DNA of 64,000 nt from Owenia fusiformis (lineage: Eukaryota; Annelida; Polychaeta; Sabellida; Oweniidae), in assembly GCA_903813345.2 (NCBI GenBank), contig CAIIXF020000010.1, positions 22,267,181 through 22,331,180 on the forward strand, read 5' to 3'. Shown here one piece after another: positions 1-11,341 of the stretch (within the stretch, counting starts at the first letter, position 1; the number at the start of each line of letters is the position of its first letter). The notes below the pieces were generated by a model. The model worked only from the letters and a program-made list of their open reading frames with translations. It did not search any database and had not been told where the DNA came from. Both the position numbers and the translations under genes were made by a program.

Positions 1-3000
1 GTAAGCTGCGTTGGCCAAGTTTTCATTGCCTTCTGGTTTCTTATATCAAGATTCAAGGGCTCATATTATATTTTGTATATTATACCTACCATGACACCAT
101 ACAAAGTATTGCAGAATATTATATAAATGGTATACAGTTTGAATGTCTCAAATTGAGATAAGATCTGGCCCATGCACAATGCCTACAAATAATCTATATA
201 TAAATACCTAGTACTCCTACTTATTTTGGTTTAATTTAGCAATGTGAAAAACTTGCCATATTTTATTGTTGATATAAATTAAAATGCCAAAATTCCAACG
301 ATTGTTTTTAGTTCTTATGTAGTGAAACAGTTGTTGAGGTGAAAATGCAAATTGATATTGTCAATATTATCAAAGATTTGATATTTGAACTCTGTCAAAT
401 TAAATCTTTGTCAATGCTTTAAAATTGCAAAAATGCCAAATGAAATAGTGCCAAATTAAGTAGAAGTACTAAGTATGGCTAAATTGGAAATCATTATCGT
501 TATGATGTTATGAAATATTATTATATTTTGCTTACTACACAGGAAGTAGTTTTAGATCATTACAGAAGATATTGCATTTTGTGAATACTTTAAATGTTAG
601 TTTTTGCTCTTAATGATGTTCACATAGTTAGGTTTACTGAAATGTACAAAACAAAACACAATTGTTTTATAACTTAAATGGTGCAATTGTTATTCAGTCA
701 TCTGGGTAAAATTACATGTTTTATGTGTCGTCATTAAATTATTGTACATATGTAAATGTTGATAGGAAAATTTATATTTGTATTTTTTGGTCGAGGTATT
801 TAATTATAACAGAATAGATACAGGTATCTATAGATAGATACAGGAATAGAAATAGGTAGTCTTATTTAAAGTAGCATACCATTTAGATAATAATCATATG
901 ATAGAGACAGTGTGGGGGTGACAAGAAATGGGATATTTTAATCCTCTCTCCTGTCCCTTTATTTTCTTGTATAAGTAGTAGCACGAGAAAATTTCGGGTT
1001 AGTGTCAATTTTACTTGTGAACCCAATGGTGTCTGATTACCTTTTGTGGTTCAGAATGGTTTCTACTTCATATGAGAATCCATTTTCTGAGAACATACAT
1101 GAACAGTGACCACTGACCACATACAAAGCTCTCTCTCTCTCTACCATCTGATAGATGGGGTGTATTGAGAGAAGGTACAGTAAAACCTGTGACCTGTGTA
1201 TGTATAGTGAATATGCTGAGAAAAAGAGGATTGTAGGTGCTCTCTACATGTATAATTATTCATTATTAGACTTTTGATATTTCTAGGCTATAAATGGGGA
1301 TAACTTTTAATGTTCATGTTTTGATTAATTTTTAGCTCAATAAATTCATAACTGAATACAAAAGAACATTATTTTCCAATTGTTGGAAATAAGAAGTAGA
1401 TTATAAGTTAGGTCATAGCAGGAAGAGGTAATAATAAATCAGTCAGTCTTATAGTTTAAGCTGATAATGCTTATAATCAAAGAACTAGAGAACTAGAACA
1501 AGAAGCAATGTTTTACACCTGATTAAACAGGATATTAATTAATAAAGTTAATTACAGATTAGCAGGTAAATGTTAAACATTAAAGTGTGTTTAGTCTAGG
1601 GAGGTATTCACATGAGAAAGGTGTTCATTTACACAGACCCCCTCACTGGTGGGAGTAGTTAGGGCTTGTACTGTATCAGATCACGCTGTTTTATCTTGTT
1701 AAAGTACTTCACAATACACACTATCACTTACAGTATTGTTTGCTATCCATTTACCTTTGCTCTTCATTAAACAATTTATATGGTCATTCTGGTACCACAA
1801 AGGAATAATGCAATTGCTCTTATTATGATTCTTTGGTGTTCAATTAATTTGAGTGGAATATTTTGGTGATATGGAGCCATTTTAAATTGAGGAAGTAACA
1901 AACCTTTTAATATGATAAAAATAGCTTATCTTCTTCTTTATACTAGAGAAACTTGCATGAGGGAACATTGACATTTGTTTCTTATTACAGTAGTGCTTCA
2001 TTATCAAAATACGATCAAAATAAGTGGAATCTAAAACTATAATTTTTGAGAGAGGAATATGGTTGATTTTTCCCTGATTATATGGTGTATTAACTTCTTG
2101 TATGTATGTGATCTAATTGTGTTATTGCTATTTCATTGATGAATAATATCATGATAACTCATAGGATATGCCTTAAACTTCAAATGTTTCTCATTATTAC
2201 TCGATCATTCAAATGAAATGAATTTGGCGGAATATAGAAAATGTCCCCCCCCCTGAATTACCAGCAACTCTCATGTTTTGTATGGTAGATATACTTGCTA
2301 TGTTACTTGCAGGCTAATGTATTCAGATATTAAGCTTATTAATTAGAAACTACCATATGATGTATCCAAGCTGTCTCCACATGATAAGAGAATTACTTAG
2401 AAGTGCTCAACTGAAGCACTCTATTCTGGTATTTATTGGAGTAAGGGGCGGACCCTAAGATCTTGTAGGCTTAATATTTTTACCTCGATCATCAGATGCT
2501 TTGAAAAAATGCTTTATGGATAGGTGAGTGTAGAAACCACACATCTTGTGCCTTATAGTGAACATTCCATTGACTTGATAATTATTATAATTGGCATTCC
2601 ATGGCTAGCTCCAATAAGATCATGTATTTTTAATGAGGCATAGCATTCCTTTGTTGATGGCAATGCTTGTATCCACTTGCTCATGTACTGGTATAAATTA
2701 TAGAGTACGCATTGTATTGGACTAAAGCTAGGCTTTTGTGCATTGATCAAAAATTAATTATCTTGTGATGGCAAATTATTGTTGATCTGAATCACATATT
2801 CCAACAAAACGTTGAAACATAAAAAAGTAGTCAAATATTGAAATCTTATTTTGATTAAGGTATTTTGTACACATTTGGATATTAATCAATCCAGGAATTG
2901 CTGAATAAGACAATGTTGCAATTGGTTTAATTTTTGTGGATACTTTAGATTTGTTATCAATCGCACCATCATGGTGCTTTTTGACTGTCAGTGAATATAT

Positions 3001-4171
3001 ACATGGTCACTGGATATATACTGTACATGGTCACTGGTCAGTATATGCCAGTATGCCTCCCACCTGGCATCTATGAGTATTACAACTGGTTTGTTCCCAC
3101 TGTCTTGCCATGTTCATTATTGCCTCCTTGGCCGTGACTGTGTCCATGTTATGTCATTGTCTTCCTAATGGCTCTAACTTCCCATAAATCCTGGACAACT
3201 ACTGACCATGATAAGTGTGGACTATATTTTCATCTACTCATTTACCAAATAAGTAAATAAATTATAAATAAATACAAGAGGTTGGTCATATTATAAATAA
3301 TATATTATAATCAGACCAGGTTGTATTATAACCTGTAAGTGTGTTCAACAGATGTCAACAGGGTGGTTCCTAACAAGTGCTATTGCTTGAAATTCCAAAT
3401 ATTTTTTAGGGGAGAAACTGATTACCCAAAATCTTATTAACTGTCATTATAATAGTAACTTTACTATCCCTTCCCCAAAATATTACTAGAGAAAAATGCA
3501 TTTGATATCAAAATAAATATATATTAGTCAATCCAGTTATTTTTCTCATTGAGATATATATACATGTACTTGTAATGGCATTCTTTCCCATTGGAATGTC
3601 TAATTTGTTAATTATATCACAGACAGAATGATTTCATTTACGTTCATACATAAAAACTAATAATTATACATTCCTGTATTTTTATATGATATTACAAAGA
3701 ATCGATGTATAATTTCTGATTTAAAATATATAAATCACTTATGGTATATATTTCTGGATTTTTTACAAGATACATATATACAATCTAACAATACATATGC
3801 CAGATAGATATACAGTCTATTACACAATCCAATAAACACATGTATTACAACTGAATGGTGATAAGTCATTTCTTGACTCTTATCTCTATATTAGACTGTA
3901 TACCTGTATGACGAGCATAAAGTTCTGCACATTTGAAAAAACCAAGGATCTATAGCCTCATAGGCAATGAAGATTCAAATAGCAGATTCAAATAGCAGAT
4001 TCAAATAGCAGATTGGATGTTTCATTAATAAAGGCCATCATTTTTAGATTTAGTGAAAACTATCTAATAAGGTTTATATTAAAAATTGCATTGACTGGCT
4101 CATAGTACACCGACATATGCTCTCACTAGAATTATATTTGATCTAATATTACAAAGAAATGAAAAAGTGTA
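1..4171. other. Non-coding AT-rich stretch, no gene recognised
   Basis: I see no open frame over about 65 codons and no exon with recognisable protein similarity on either strand. The sequence is AT-rich with short simple repeats, for example a run of CT dinucleotides near 1133 and three copies of GATTCAAATAGCA spaced 15 bp near 3975-4015. It could be intergenic or part of a long intron of a gene outside the window; nothing here decides between these. Confidence 0.6.
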
Positions 4172-4247
4172 TACAGGGTGGGCCAAAAAAGTGATTGCAA
4201 AAGCTCACACAATACCCATCTTCAAATAGTTTTTGACCCACCCTGTA
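4172..4247. mobile_element. MITE with CAGGGTGGG inverted ends, TA flanked
   Basis: The element starts TA-CAGGGTGGGCCAAAAA and ends TTTTTGACCCACCCTG-TA, giving a 16-bp terminal inverted repeat with one mismatch and TA at both outer edges. Its total size is 76 bp. CAGGGTG-type ends with TA duplications are known from Tc1/mariner-like non-autonomous elements in invertebrates; that assignment is family knowledge, not proven here. A second element of almost the same size lies 350 bp downstream. Confidence 0.8.
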
Positions 4248-4373
4248 TTTAACTTCATATAGAAATACAAGAAAGCCAGGCCATTATTCATTCAAATGTG
4301 GCACTTCAAGGGGATGAAGTGAGCATGACCTGACTTCTAGAATTAAGCACACTTTTGAAGATATTCATGTACA

Positions 4374-4485
4374 ATAAAACCTATCTAAGTGGAACACCTT
4401 TGGCACCTCTAAAAAGTGTTCCTCTAACAGAAGTGTTCCACTTCTAGAGGTGTTCCAGTTCCAGAGGTTCCACTGGAAATGGATA
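4374..4485. repeat. Fragment of a GTGTTCCACTT-type repeat
   Basis: The stretch alternates GTGGAACAC and GTGTTCCAC words around a short centre. A diverged relative lies at 60114-60230 (also starting AACCTGTGTAAGTGGAACAC) and shorter relatives begin ACAGTAAAACCTGTG near 1178 and 49501. I read these as dispersed copies of one small inverted repeat element. No clear target duplication is visible. Confidence 0.5.
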
Positions 4486-4595
4486 ATATCTGTATCTAAT
4501 ATGTAGGTCTCTAATTATGGTACACACAGGAGTGTTCAGTTCAAACATTATTTCACCAATTCTTTTCTGAACATGCTTTAGTTCATACAATAACA

Positions 4596-4674
4596 TACAG
4601 GGTGTCCATATAGTCCCTTATCACCCACCAGACTTTGTGTTGTAATTGTACAGAGACTTTATGGACACCCTGTA
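4596..4674. mobile_element. MITE with CAGGGTGTCC inverted ends, TA flanked
   Basis: The ends read TACAGGGTGTCCATA and TATGGACACCCTGTA, a perfect 15-bp inverted repeat that extends to 20 bp with one mismatch. The element is 79 bp including the TA dinucleotides. It shares the CAGGGTG terminal word with the element at 4172, but the interiors differ, so they look like two subfamilies mobilised by one transposase. Confidence 0.82.
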
Positions 4675-6191
4675 TATTAATTTTGCTTATAAAATATTTT
4701 AACCATTCCATTTCCATTCATCTTTCTGTCATGTCATCTTGACTATATTTTATTATGTTACATGTAACAATTATCCCATTACAAGGGTCTCATAAGAAGG
4801 AACTAAGAGATCAATTTGCCTGTTCTTCAACCAAAATACCTCTGGAAGGATTTGATCAACACTTCCAATGGCACATTAAGTCTCTTGTTACTATTTTTGA
4901 GTTTTGCCACTTTATAAAAGAATGAAATTCTTGTATTATGTTGAAATATGAAAGGATTTGGATCAGAAATATTTGTGTGCAATCCCATTTCTGTCGGACT
5001 TCATTGAGATGAGATCACACATTCGATGGGATAGAGATGAGAAAGTTTGAATAAACTGTCATAAGCAATTTTCATGCCTATAATTTGTCCAACAGTTCTT
5101 TCCTTTTAGATAATCATCTAATATCTTAAACTCTATCCATTCTATTTCCTTTAACGACAATGAGAACTATACATGTTTTCAAACCTAGACTCCCATATTA
5201 TTATATTGTACTGCATTTTATGTAATTGTTGATTAGATATACAATCACCATAATCAATCAATCAACTATTTAAAATATTGTATTTTAATAGAGTATAATC
5301 TGTTAATTGTATATTGTTAATTGTGCCTTATAGGGAGTATTACATCACACTATTTTATTGATGTTCGCATAATATGTGTATGAAGATGCAATATATTAAT
5401 TAAATATGGTACTAATTTGTTATGTTATTACTTTTTGTATCCAACTATATGTAGAGAGGTTCATGTTACTAAGGACATAATTTTGGAAATTATATTTTGG
5501 GATCTAACCTTTTTTCTTAGACCATAATACCTCCCAGTTTTTTATGTCCTACCAAAGCCAGAATATTTTATTGCGATTACTTGAATTAAAATCACTTCAT
5601 ACTTTTTATCTTACTAGTGAAAAATATTAAAATTTGGGCAGAAATAGCCAAAGCTTATAATTTTGCCCTCACCAACAAATTTTTTACCATTAACAATCCA
5701 TAGTACATGTAGTAAAGTAATGTGCATGAAGAGAATACAAAAAAAACAATAACATTAAAAGCTTTTTGAATAATTTAAAAATGTCTATCAACATTATCAA
5801 GCTATCAAGAGAGGTCAACAGTCACTTGGCCCTTAAGGAAGATCATTTTGTAGATAGAGCTACACCGTACTAAAAATAAATATAGTTTTCAAAGCCAATC
5901 AAATCAACAGTTATACATAGTAAAATCCATATATCGAAACCTTTCTAAACACTTTTCAGTTCTTTTTTATTTTCCTATTGACTCTCATGTTGAAAGTTGA
6001 AATGTGGACATAAATATGAAAAGTCCTTGCCGAACATTTTTGGTCGGTCCCTGGTTGTGTTCAGATTAGGAAGGTTCTACTGAATATACTGAACATATAT
6101 ATCGTATGTAAAGTTGTGAACACTATTTCCACACTTTTTTATCCAGCTTAGGAAGGTTCTCCTGTATAAATATTCTACCGTATATTCATAT
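4675..6191. other. Non-coding AT-rich stretch
   Basis: No convincing exon or RNA gene is seen. The last bases before the LTR retrotransposon are ATAT, which is repeated directly after its 3' LTR. Confidence 0.6.
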
Positions 6192-7149
6192 TGTGATGAC
6201 CCGTGATCAAAGGTGGTATACCCTTGTTTTCTGATCACTGGTCATCGTGTTAAATCCTTCTTAATATCAATGTATTATATTTAATTATAGCAATGTTATT
6301 TCCATGTTTTAATATTTAAAGTTACATTTTCGTTTCACATTTTTTCCTTCATAAAGTTTTGCATTGTACTTTGTGACCCTTTGACCTGTTCATTCAGTGC
6401 AGTCTATATGCTGCTGCTATAGCAGAGCTTTAGTCTGAACCAAGTGAACTCTATTCAAACTTTTTGAATAGACAATTAGTTACAGTCTGGCTTTCTTAGA
6501 TAATCCCTTAGCTGTAAGAATCATCCCTTTGTTCAGTGCTTGGTCCCAGGGCCAGGTACGGTGCAATAATATGGTAATTTGGCAACTTTTAGAATATAAA
6601 CTGTCTGGTTCCTTTGGTCAAGAGGCACTTTTACACCAGACCTTGACAGGAACACTTGGTTTCTACACACTTTTAGACATAAGCTAAAACATGTTGGATA
6701 TCATTGAACAAAGGGAACGACAGTATGGGTAAGCCACTTAATGTATTCTGGTGTGTCTTTGTAATATTGTATTTGTACTAGTATTTTTGAGTATTATTTT
6801 AATTACAATAGATTTATTAAACTTTAATCTATTTGTTTCTTAATTCATTTCATATTATACACTTTAGTGCCCTTTCATATAAATTGAACATTCACTTTAA
6901 GTTAACTATTTTAACTTCCACGCTACCATTGATTTAAATTACGCTTATTCAAATTTACTTTCCAAATTTCCACGCTACCATTCATTGTTATTTCATCTAT
7001 TTCATTTGCCCCCATATTTACTTGTCACGCTACCAATTGTTAATTATTTATTTCCCCCATTAAGTGACGGCCCTGATTTTGTGATTAGTTAAACATATTC
7101 CCATGTGGTTATTGTTATTATTATTTAACTATTGCCCCGGGTCTTCACA
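6192..7149 (+). repeat. 5' long terminal repeat
   Basis: The 958-bp repeat begins TGTGATGACCCG and ends GGTCTTCACA. It matches the 3' copy along its length; the one difference I found is G versus T in CTTTAA(G/T)TTAAC near 6901. Near its 3' end it holds three copies of CACGCTACCA (6919, 6971 and 7026) at about 52- and 55-bp spacing. LTRs carry promoter and polyadenylation signals; I could not fix the transcription start. Confidence 0.93.
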
Positions 7150-7151
7150 AA

Positions 7152-7169
7152 TGGTGCCAGGTGGTGGTA
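7152..7169 (+). promoter_or_regulatory. Candidate primer binding site
   Basis: TGGTGCCAGGTGGTGGTA lies two bases after the 5' LTR, where the minus-strand primer binding site of an LTR retrotransposon is expected. It starts with TGG, the complement of a tRNA CCA end, and TGGTGCCAGG resembles leucine tRNA complements used by Ty3/gypsy elements. The exact tRNA is not established. Confidence 0.6.
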
Positions 7170-7286
7170 TATAATACTTTGAAAGTGTTGACACATGCCT
7201 CAAATTTTATTTTTTTTATTTTAGTGTGATCTTTTAGCTTTATTTGTTTCTTTGTTTCTAACATTACCAATTTTCAGCACAAATAC

Positions 7287-10200
7287 ATGCCCAATTACAA
7301 AACAGTCACTATGAGTATTTCCTCTGCTGCCCAACAAGCCCAATTGCCCACGTCTAGGTCAGACTGTTCATTTGATGACCCTGAAATTGTCCCAGGTCAT
7401 CGTGCCCTTGATGACCAGGACATGAAATTTGCCATGGCAGATACTTTACCCTTACCAGATACTTACAAGCATTCTGAGCGCAGAGCCCAGCGTTCGATGC
7501 CTGGTGTATCACCAAAGCCACCAAGATCTGCCTCACCTAGTGGCTATATAAATAAATTTAAAATTGAACCCGATCAAACGCTTTGGCAAAGTCCTTCAAT
7601 GTTTTTCTCCCCTATTGATTCATGGAATAATCCATTTTCTACACCTGTTTGGGAGAATTCTACAGTGGGTGAGCCTTCCCAAGCTCCCCCAGTTTCTTTG
7701 TATTCAGGGGAGAAATACCCATGTGGTGAGCTCGCAAGAGCTCCCACTTTTCAAAAACATACAGGGAGGACAAATCCGTGGGGTGAGCCTTCCCAAGCTC
7801 CCCTAAGCCAAGGGCGTTTAAAGAGGGAATCATCGCAGGGTGAGCCTTCCCAAGCTCCCCTCGTTTCTGGGTATTCTGGGGAGAAATACCCCCGTGGTGA
7901 GCTCGAAAGAGCTCCCAGTTCTCAAACATACCCAGGGGAAGCCAATCCGTGGGGTGAGCCTTCCCAAGCTCCCCTAAGCAAAGGGCGTTTAAAGAGGGAA
8001 TCATTGCAGGGTGAGCCTTCCCAAGCTCCCCTCGTTTCTAGGTATACTGGGGAGAAATACCCCCGTGGTGAGCTCGAAAGAGCTCCCAGTTCTCAAACAT
8101 ACCCAAGGGAAGCCAATTCATGGGGCGAGCCTTCTCAAGCTCCCCTAAGCCAAGGGCGTTTACAGAAGGAATCATCACAGGGTGAGCCTTCCCAAGCTCC
8201 CCTCGTTTCTAGGTATACTGGGGAGAAATACCCCCGTGGTGAGCTCGAAAGAGCTCCCAGCTCTAACACATACCCAGGGGAAGCCAATTCATGGGGTGAG
8301 CCTTCTCAAGCTCCCCTAAGCCAAGGGCATTTACAGAGGGAATCATCGCAGGGTGAGCCTTCCCAAGCTCCCCTCGTTTCTAGGTATTCTGGGGAGAAAT
8401 ACCCCCGTGGTGAGCTCGAAAGAGCTTCCAGTTCACAAACATACCCAAGGGAAGCCAATTCATGGGGTGAGCCTTCTCAAGCTCCCCTAATCCAAGTTCG
8501 TTTAAAGAGGGAATCATCGCAGGGTGAGCCTTCCCAAGCTCCCCTCGTTTCTAGGTATTCTGGGGAGAAATACCCCCGTGGTGAGCTCGAAAGAGCTCCC
8601 AGTTCTCAAACATACCCAGGGGAAGCCAATTCACGGGGTGAGCCTTCTCAAGCTCCCCTAGGCCAAGGGCGTTTAAAGAGGGAATCATTGCAGGGTGAGC
8701 CTTCCCAAGCTCCCCTCGTTTCTAGGTATACTGGTGAGAAATACCCCCGTGGTGAGCTCGAAAGAGCTCCCAGTTCTAAAACATACCCAGGGGAAGCCAA
8801 TTCATGGGGTGAGCCTTCTCAAGCTCCCCTAAGCCAAGGGCGTTTACAGAGGGAATCATCGGAGGGTGAGCCTTCCCAAGCTCGCCTCGTTTCTAGATAT
8901 ACTGGGGAGAAATACCCCCGTGGTGAGCTCGAAAGAGCTCCCACTTCTCAAACATACCCAGAGAAAGCCAATTCATCGGGTGAGCCTTCTCAAGCTCCCC
9001 TAAGCCAAGAGCATTTTAAGGGGGAATTTTCGCAGGGTGAGCCTATCCAAGCTCCCCTGGGCTCGATGCATCCTGGAAAGAAGCACCCAAGTGGTAAGCC
9101 CGCAAGAACTCTCACTTTTCAAAAACACCCAGGGGGGACAAATCTGTGGGATGAGCCTTCCCGAGCTTCCCCAAGCCCATTGCCTCATGGGGAAATATAC
9201 TCAAGGAGGGAGTTCAATGGAGCTCCCCTGCATCTAAGGCACACGGGGAGGGAATATGCAAGGGGCGAGCTCTCACGAGTTCCCCTTAGTCCATTGCATC
9301 ATGGTGATTATTATCTCAGGGGTGAGCTCTCTGAAGCTCCCCTAAGCCCAAGGCACTCTTTTTGGGGAAAAATCCAGAGTGAGCTCTCCAGAGCTCCCCT
9401 CAGCCCAATGCACACTGGGAGGGAATATGCAAGGGGTGAGTTCTCTGGAGCTCCCCTATGTTCAAGATATACTGGGAGGGAATCCGATACCATGTCATGG
9501 GTATCTGATCAACAGTCCAGATCCAGTATAACTCCCAGATCTAAGGGGCATCTTAAGTCTAGACCTATGCCCTTCAATCACCATTCCCCCATTTCTCCGC
9601 ACACAAAGAGGCAGGAATCCCATAACCTAGTGCCTTCCCAGTCAATTTCAATGGGGTATGAAACAGCCCATTCTGACCCATTTGAACAGATGTCTTATGC
9701 ACCCAGGGATCCCTTGAGTAAGGTCGATTCACTACTGCAGACGAAGAAATACAAGAAACGTTCCACTGACCTTCCCAAATGGTGTGATAATAGTTCTTCA
9801 GGAGGGAGTGAGTCAAAAATCCAAAGTCCGAAACCAATCTACAATAAGAAACGGGAGATGAGGGCCCCCAAATTCGATGGAAAATGTAGTTTGACAGCAT
9901 TTTTGATCCAATTCCGTTTAGTCTCCAAAAATAATGGTTGGGATAGTGATGAGGCTGCGATCTATTTGGTCAGAAGTCTTGAGGGCGAGGCAGCCAATGT
10001 TCTTGATGATATAGAAGAAGGGGTTGATCCTGACCTTGACTCTATCATCAATGCCCTGCAGATGAACTATGAGCCTCCTCAACAAAGTGACAATGCCCGA
10101 GCCATTTTGAAAAATAGACTCCGAGGCCCTGATGAACCCCTTGAGAAGTTAGCCCATGAGGTTAGAAAACTTGCCCGCAACGCATATGGTAGCCTGGGTA

Positions 10201-10733
10201 TGCCTAAGTCTGGTATTGAGAACCAAGCAATGCAGTCATTTATTGACGCCTTAAATGATGTGGATCTTGAGGCAAAACTTTCATTCGCCAAGCCCACTTC
10301 TCTTAACCAGGCCCTTACCATGGCCCTACAATACGAATCCTTTTTCAAAGGTCGCAAGAAACGTTTGCGAGCAACTCATGATCCTGAGCTTCGAGCAACT
10401 GAGGCCCATGTCCAAAGCCCTTCATCTGAATCCCCAATGAGTTTGATTTCCCAGTTTTCTAAGATGATGGAAAAACAAATGGAGGCTCTTCACCAATCCA
10501 TTGCCCAGGCCCTGAAGGAGAAGGTTGACCGACGGCCCATGTCCAAGCCCACACGTGCCCAGTATTGTAAACTATGTGATACTCGGGAGCACAGCATATT
10601 TGATTGTCTTCACAGACATCCAAATTCCAAGGTCACTGGAGCCCGAGTTTGCTTCAAATGTGGTGTTGATAGCCATGTGGTGTCTGACTGCCCTGCCCTT
10701 AAGGCCAATTTCCCAACTTATTCGGGAAACTAG
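7287..10733 (+). CDS. Giant Gag polyprotein with 57-residue tandem repeats and two CCHC knuckles
   Basis: An uninterrupted 1148-codon frame encodes a Gag, the structural protein that packages retrotransposon RNA. Residues about 125-590 consist of eight copies of a 57-residue unit (171 bp; motifs GEPSQAPL, GEKYPRGELERAP, GEANSWGEPSQAPL) followed by degenerate copies up to about residue 720. A retrotransposon gag-type helical domain follows (about 855-1035, start APKFDGKCSLTAFLIQF). Near the C terminus are two CX2CX4HX4C zinc knuckles at about C1094-C1107 and C1122-C1135. Typical Ty3/gypsy Gags are 300-500 residues, so the N-terminal half is an expansion. The frame is intact, which together with the young LTRs suggests it is or was recently functional. 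ATG 7287 is the first in-frame methionine after the primer site. No protease is fused. Confidence 0.9.
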   Translation: MPNYKTVTMSISSAAQQAQLPTSRSDCSFDDPEIVPGHRALDDQDMKFAMADTLPLPDTYKHSERRAQRSMPGVSPKPPRSASPSGYINKFKIEPDQTLWQSPSMFFSPIDSWNNPFSTPVWENSTVGEPSQAPPVSLYSGEKYPCGELARAPTFQKHTGRTNPWGEPSQAPLSQGRLKRESSQGEPSQAPLVSGYSGEKYPRGELERAPSSQTYPGEANPWGEPSQAPLSKGRLKRESLQGEPSQAPLVSRYTGEKYPRGELERAPSSQTYPREANSWGEPSQAPLSQGRLQKESSQGEPSQAPLVSRYTGEKYPRGELERAPSSNTYPGEANSWGEPSQAPLSQGHLQRESSQGEPSQAPLVSRYSGEKYPRGELERASSSQTYPREANSWGEPSQAPLIQVRLKRESSQGEPSQAPLVSRYSGEKYPRGELERAPSSQTYPGEANSRGEPSQAPLGQGRLKRESLQGEPSQAPLVSRYTGEKYPRGELERAPSSKTYPGEANSWGEPSQAPLSQGRLQRESSEGEPSQARLVSRYTGEKYPRGELERAPTSQTYPEKANSSGEPSQAPLSQEHFKGEFSQGEPIQAPLGSMHPGKKHPSGKPARTLTFQKHPGGTNLWDEPSRASPSPLPHGEIYSRREFNGAPLHLRHTGREYARGELSRVPLSPLHHGDYYLRGELSEAPLSPRHSFWGKIQSELSRAPLSPMHTGREYARGEFSGAPLCSRYTGRESDTMSWVSDQQSRSSITPRSKGHLKSRPMPFNHHSPISPHTKRQESHNLVPSQSISMGYETAHSDPFEQMSYAPRDPLSKVDSLLQTKKYKKRSTDLPKWCDNSSSGGSESKIQSPKPIYNKKREMRAPKFDGKCSLTAFLIQFRLVSKNNGWDSDEAAIYLVRSLEGEAANVLDDIEEGVDPDLDSIINALQMNYEPPQQSDNARAILKNRLRGPDEPLEKLAHEVRKLARNAYGSLGMPKSGIENQAMQSFIDALNDVDLEAKLSFAKPTSLNQALTMALQYESFFKGRKKRLRATHDPELRATEAHVQSPSSESPMSLISQFSKMMEKQMEALHQSIAQALKEKVDRRPMSKPTRAQYCKLCDTREHSIFDCLHRHPNSKVTGARVCFKCGVDSHVVSDCPALKANFPTYSGN
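7667..9050 (+). repeat. 171-bp coding tandem repeats inside gag
   Basis: The word GGTGAGCCTTCCCAAGCTCC recurs at 171-bp steps (about 7667, 7838, 8009, 8180, 8351, 8522, 8693, 8864), with a half-unit echo GGTGAGCCTTCTCAAGC. The period is an exact multiple of three, so gain or loss of units keeps the gag frame open. More degenerate half units continue to about 9480. Confidence 0.92.
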
Positions 10734-10747
10734 AATGTGCTGAGTCG

Positions 10748-11341
10748 GTGGGCCTCGATTCAGCATCCAAGCCACAAAGGCCCACCAGTTTTAAAATCCA
10801 AAGTGGCTACAATTGCCCCCAGCCAGTGACGTTATATAAAAGTATACCCATTGCATCTGGGGAGCCGATCCATGACCTTTTGCCCCCTGTCCGAGAGGAT
10901 TTGTCAAAGAAACAGTGTGAAGTTGATTCTGTTCCCCCATGTCAAGACCCTTGTAAAACCCTTGAGGCTGATGTTCCCCTGACTGATAGCAGCGATGATT
11001 TTGTTGATATAATGGTCGCCAAACACTTGAATGAGTTGCAGAAAGCAACTCCGTTGACTCTTGACCAGGTTGATCCTGTTATTTCCCCTGAACTGCTATT
11101 TAGGGACCCTGTTGTCCCCAGTCATGTATCTTGTCCTGTAAAGGAGGACCTTGACCCGATTTGCCTCAGTGTTATTGCTGAAGGGAGTGCTTTGCTTCCT
11201 GAACATGGGGAAGTTGACTGTTTGTCATTTGAAAATGCTACTAATTCAAACTGTTTCCCTGGCCATGAACTTGACACCGGAGATGCCCAACCCATCGAGG
11301 AGCCTCCAGCTCCCCCTATTGTCCTTGTTCCCAAGTTCTGA
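10748..11341 (+). pseudogene. Second retroelement frame, 197 codons, no recognisable domain
   Basis: This frame starts 15 bases after the gag stop in the -1 register. It is acidic and proline-rich with repeated P-V-V/P-V-I and CP motifs and shows no protease DSG/DTG, RT or integrase motif. It may be the remnant of the Gag-Pol spacer of the autonomous parent, or an accessory protein. It ends with a run of prolines (EEPPAPPIVLVPKF). Treat the start as arbitrary. Confidence 0.4.

Noticed and set aside
7354-9900. Antisense frames of 60-114 codons within gag
   Set aside because: They are shadows of the highly repeated gag reading frame and contain no independent domain.
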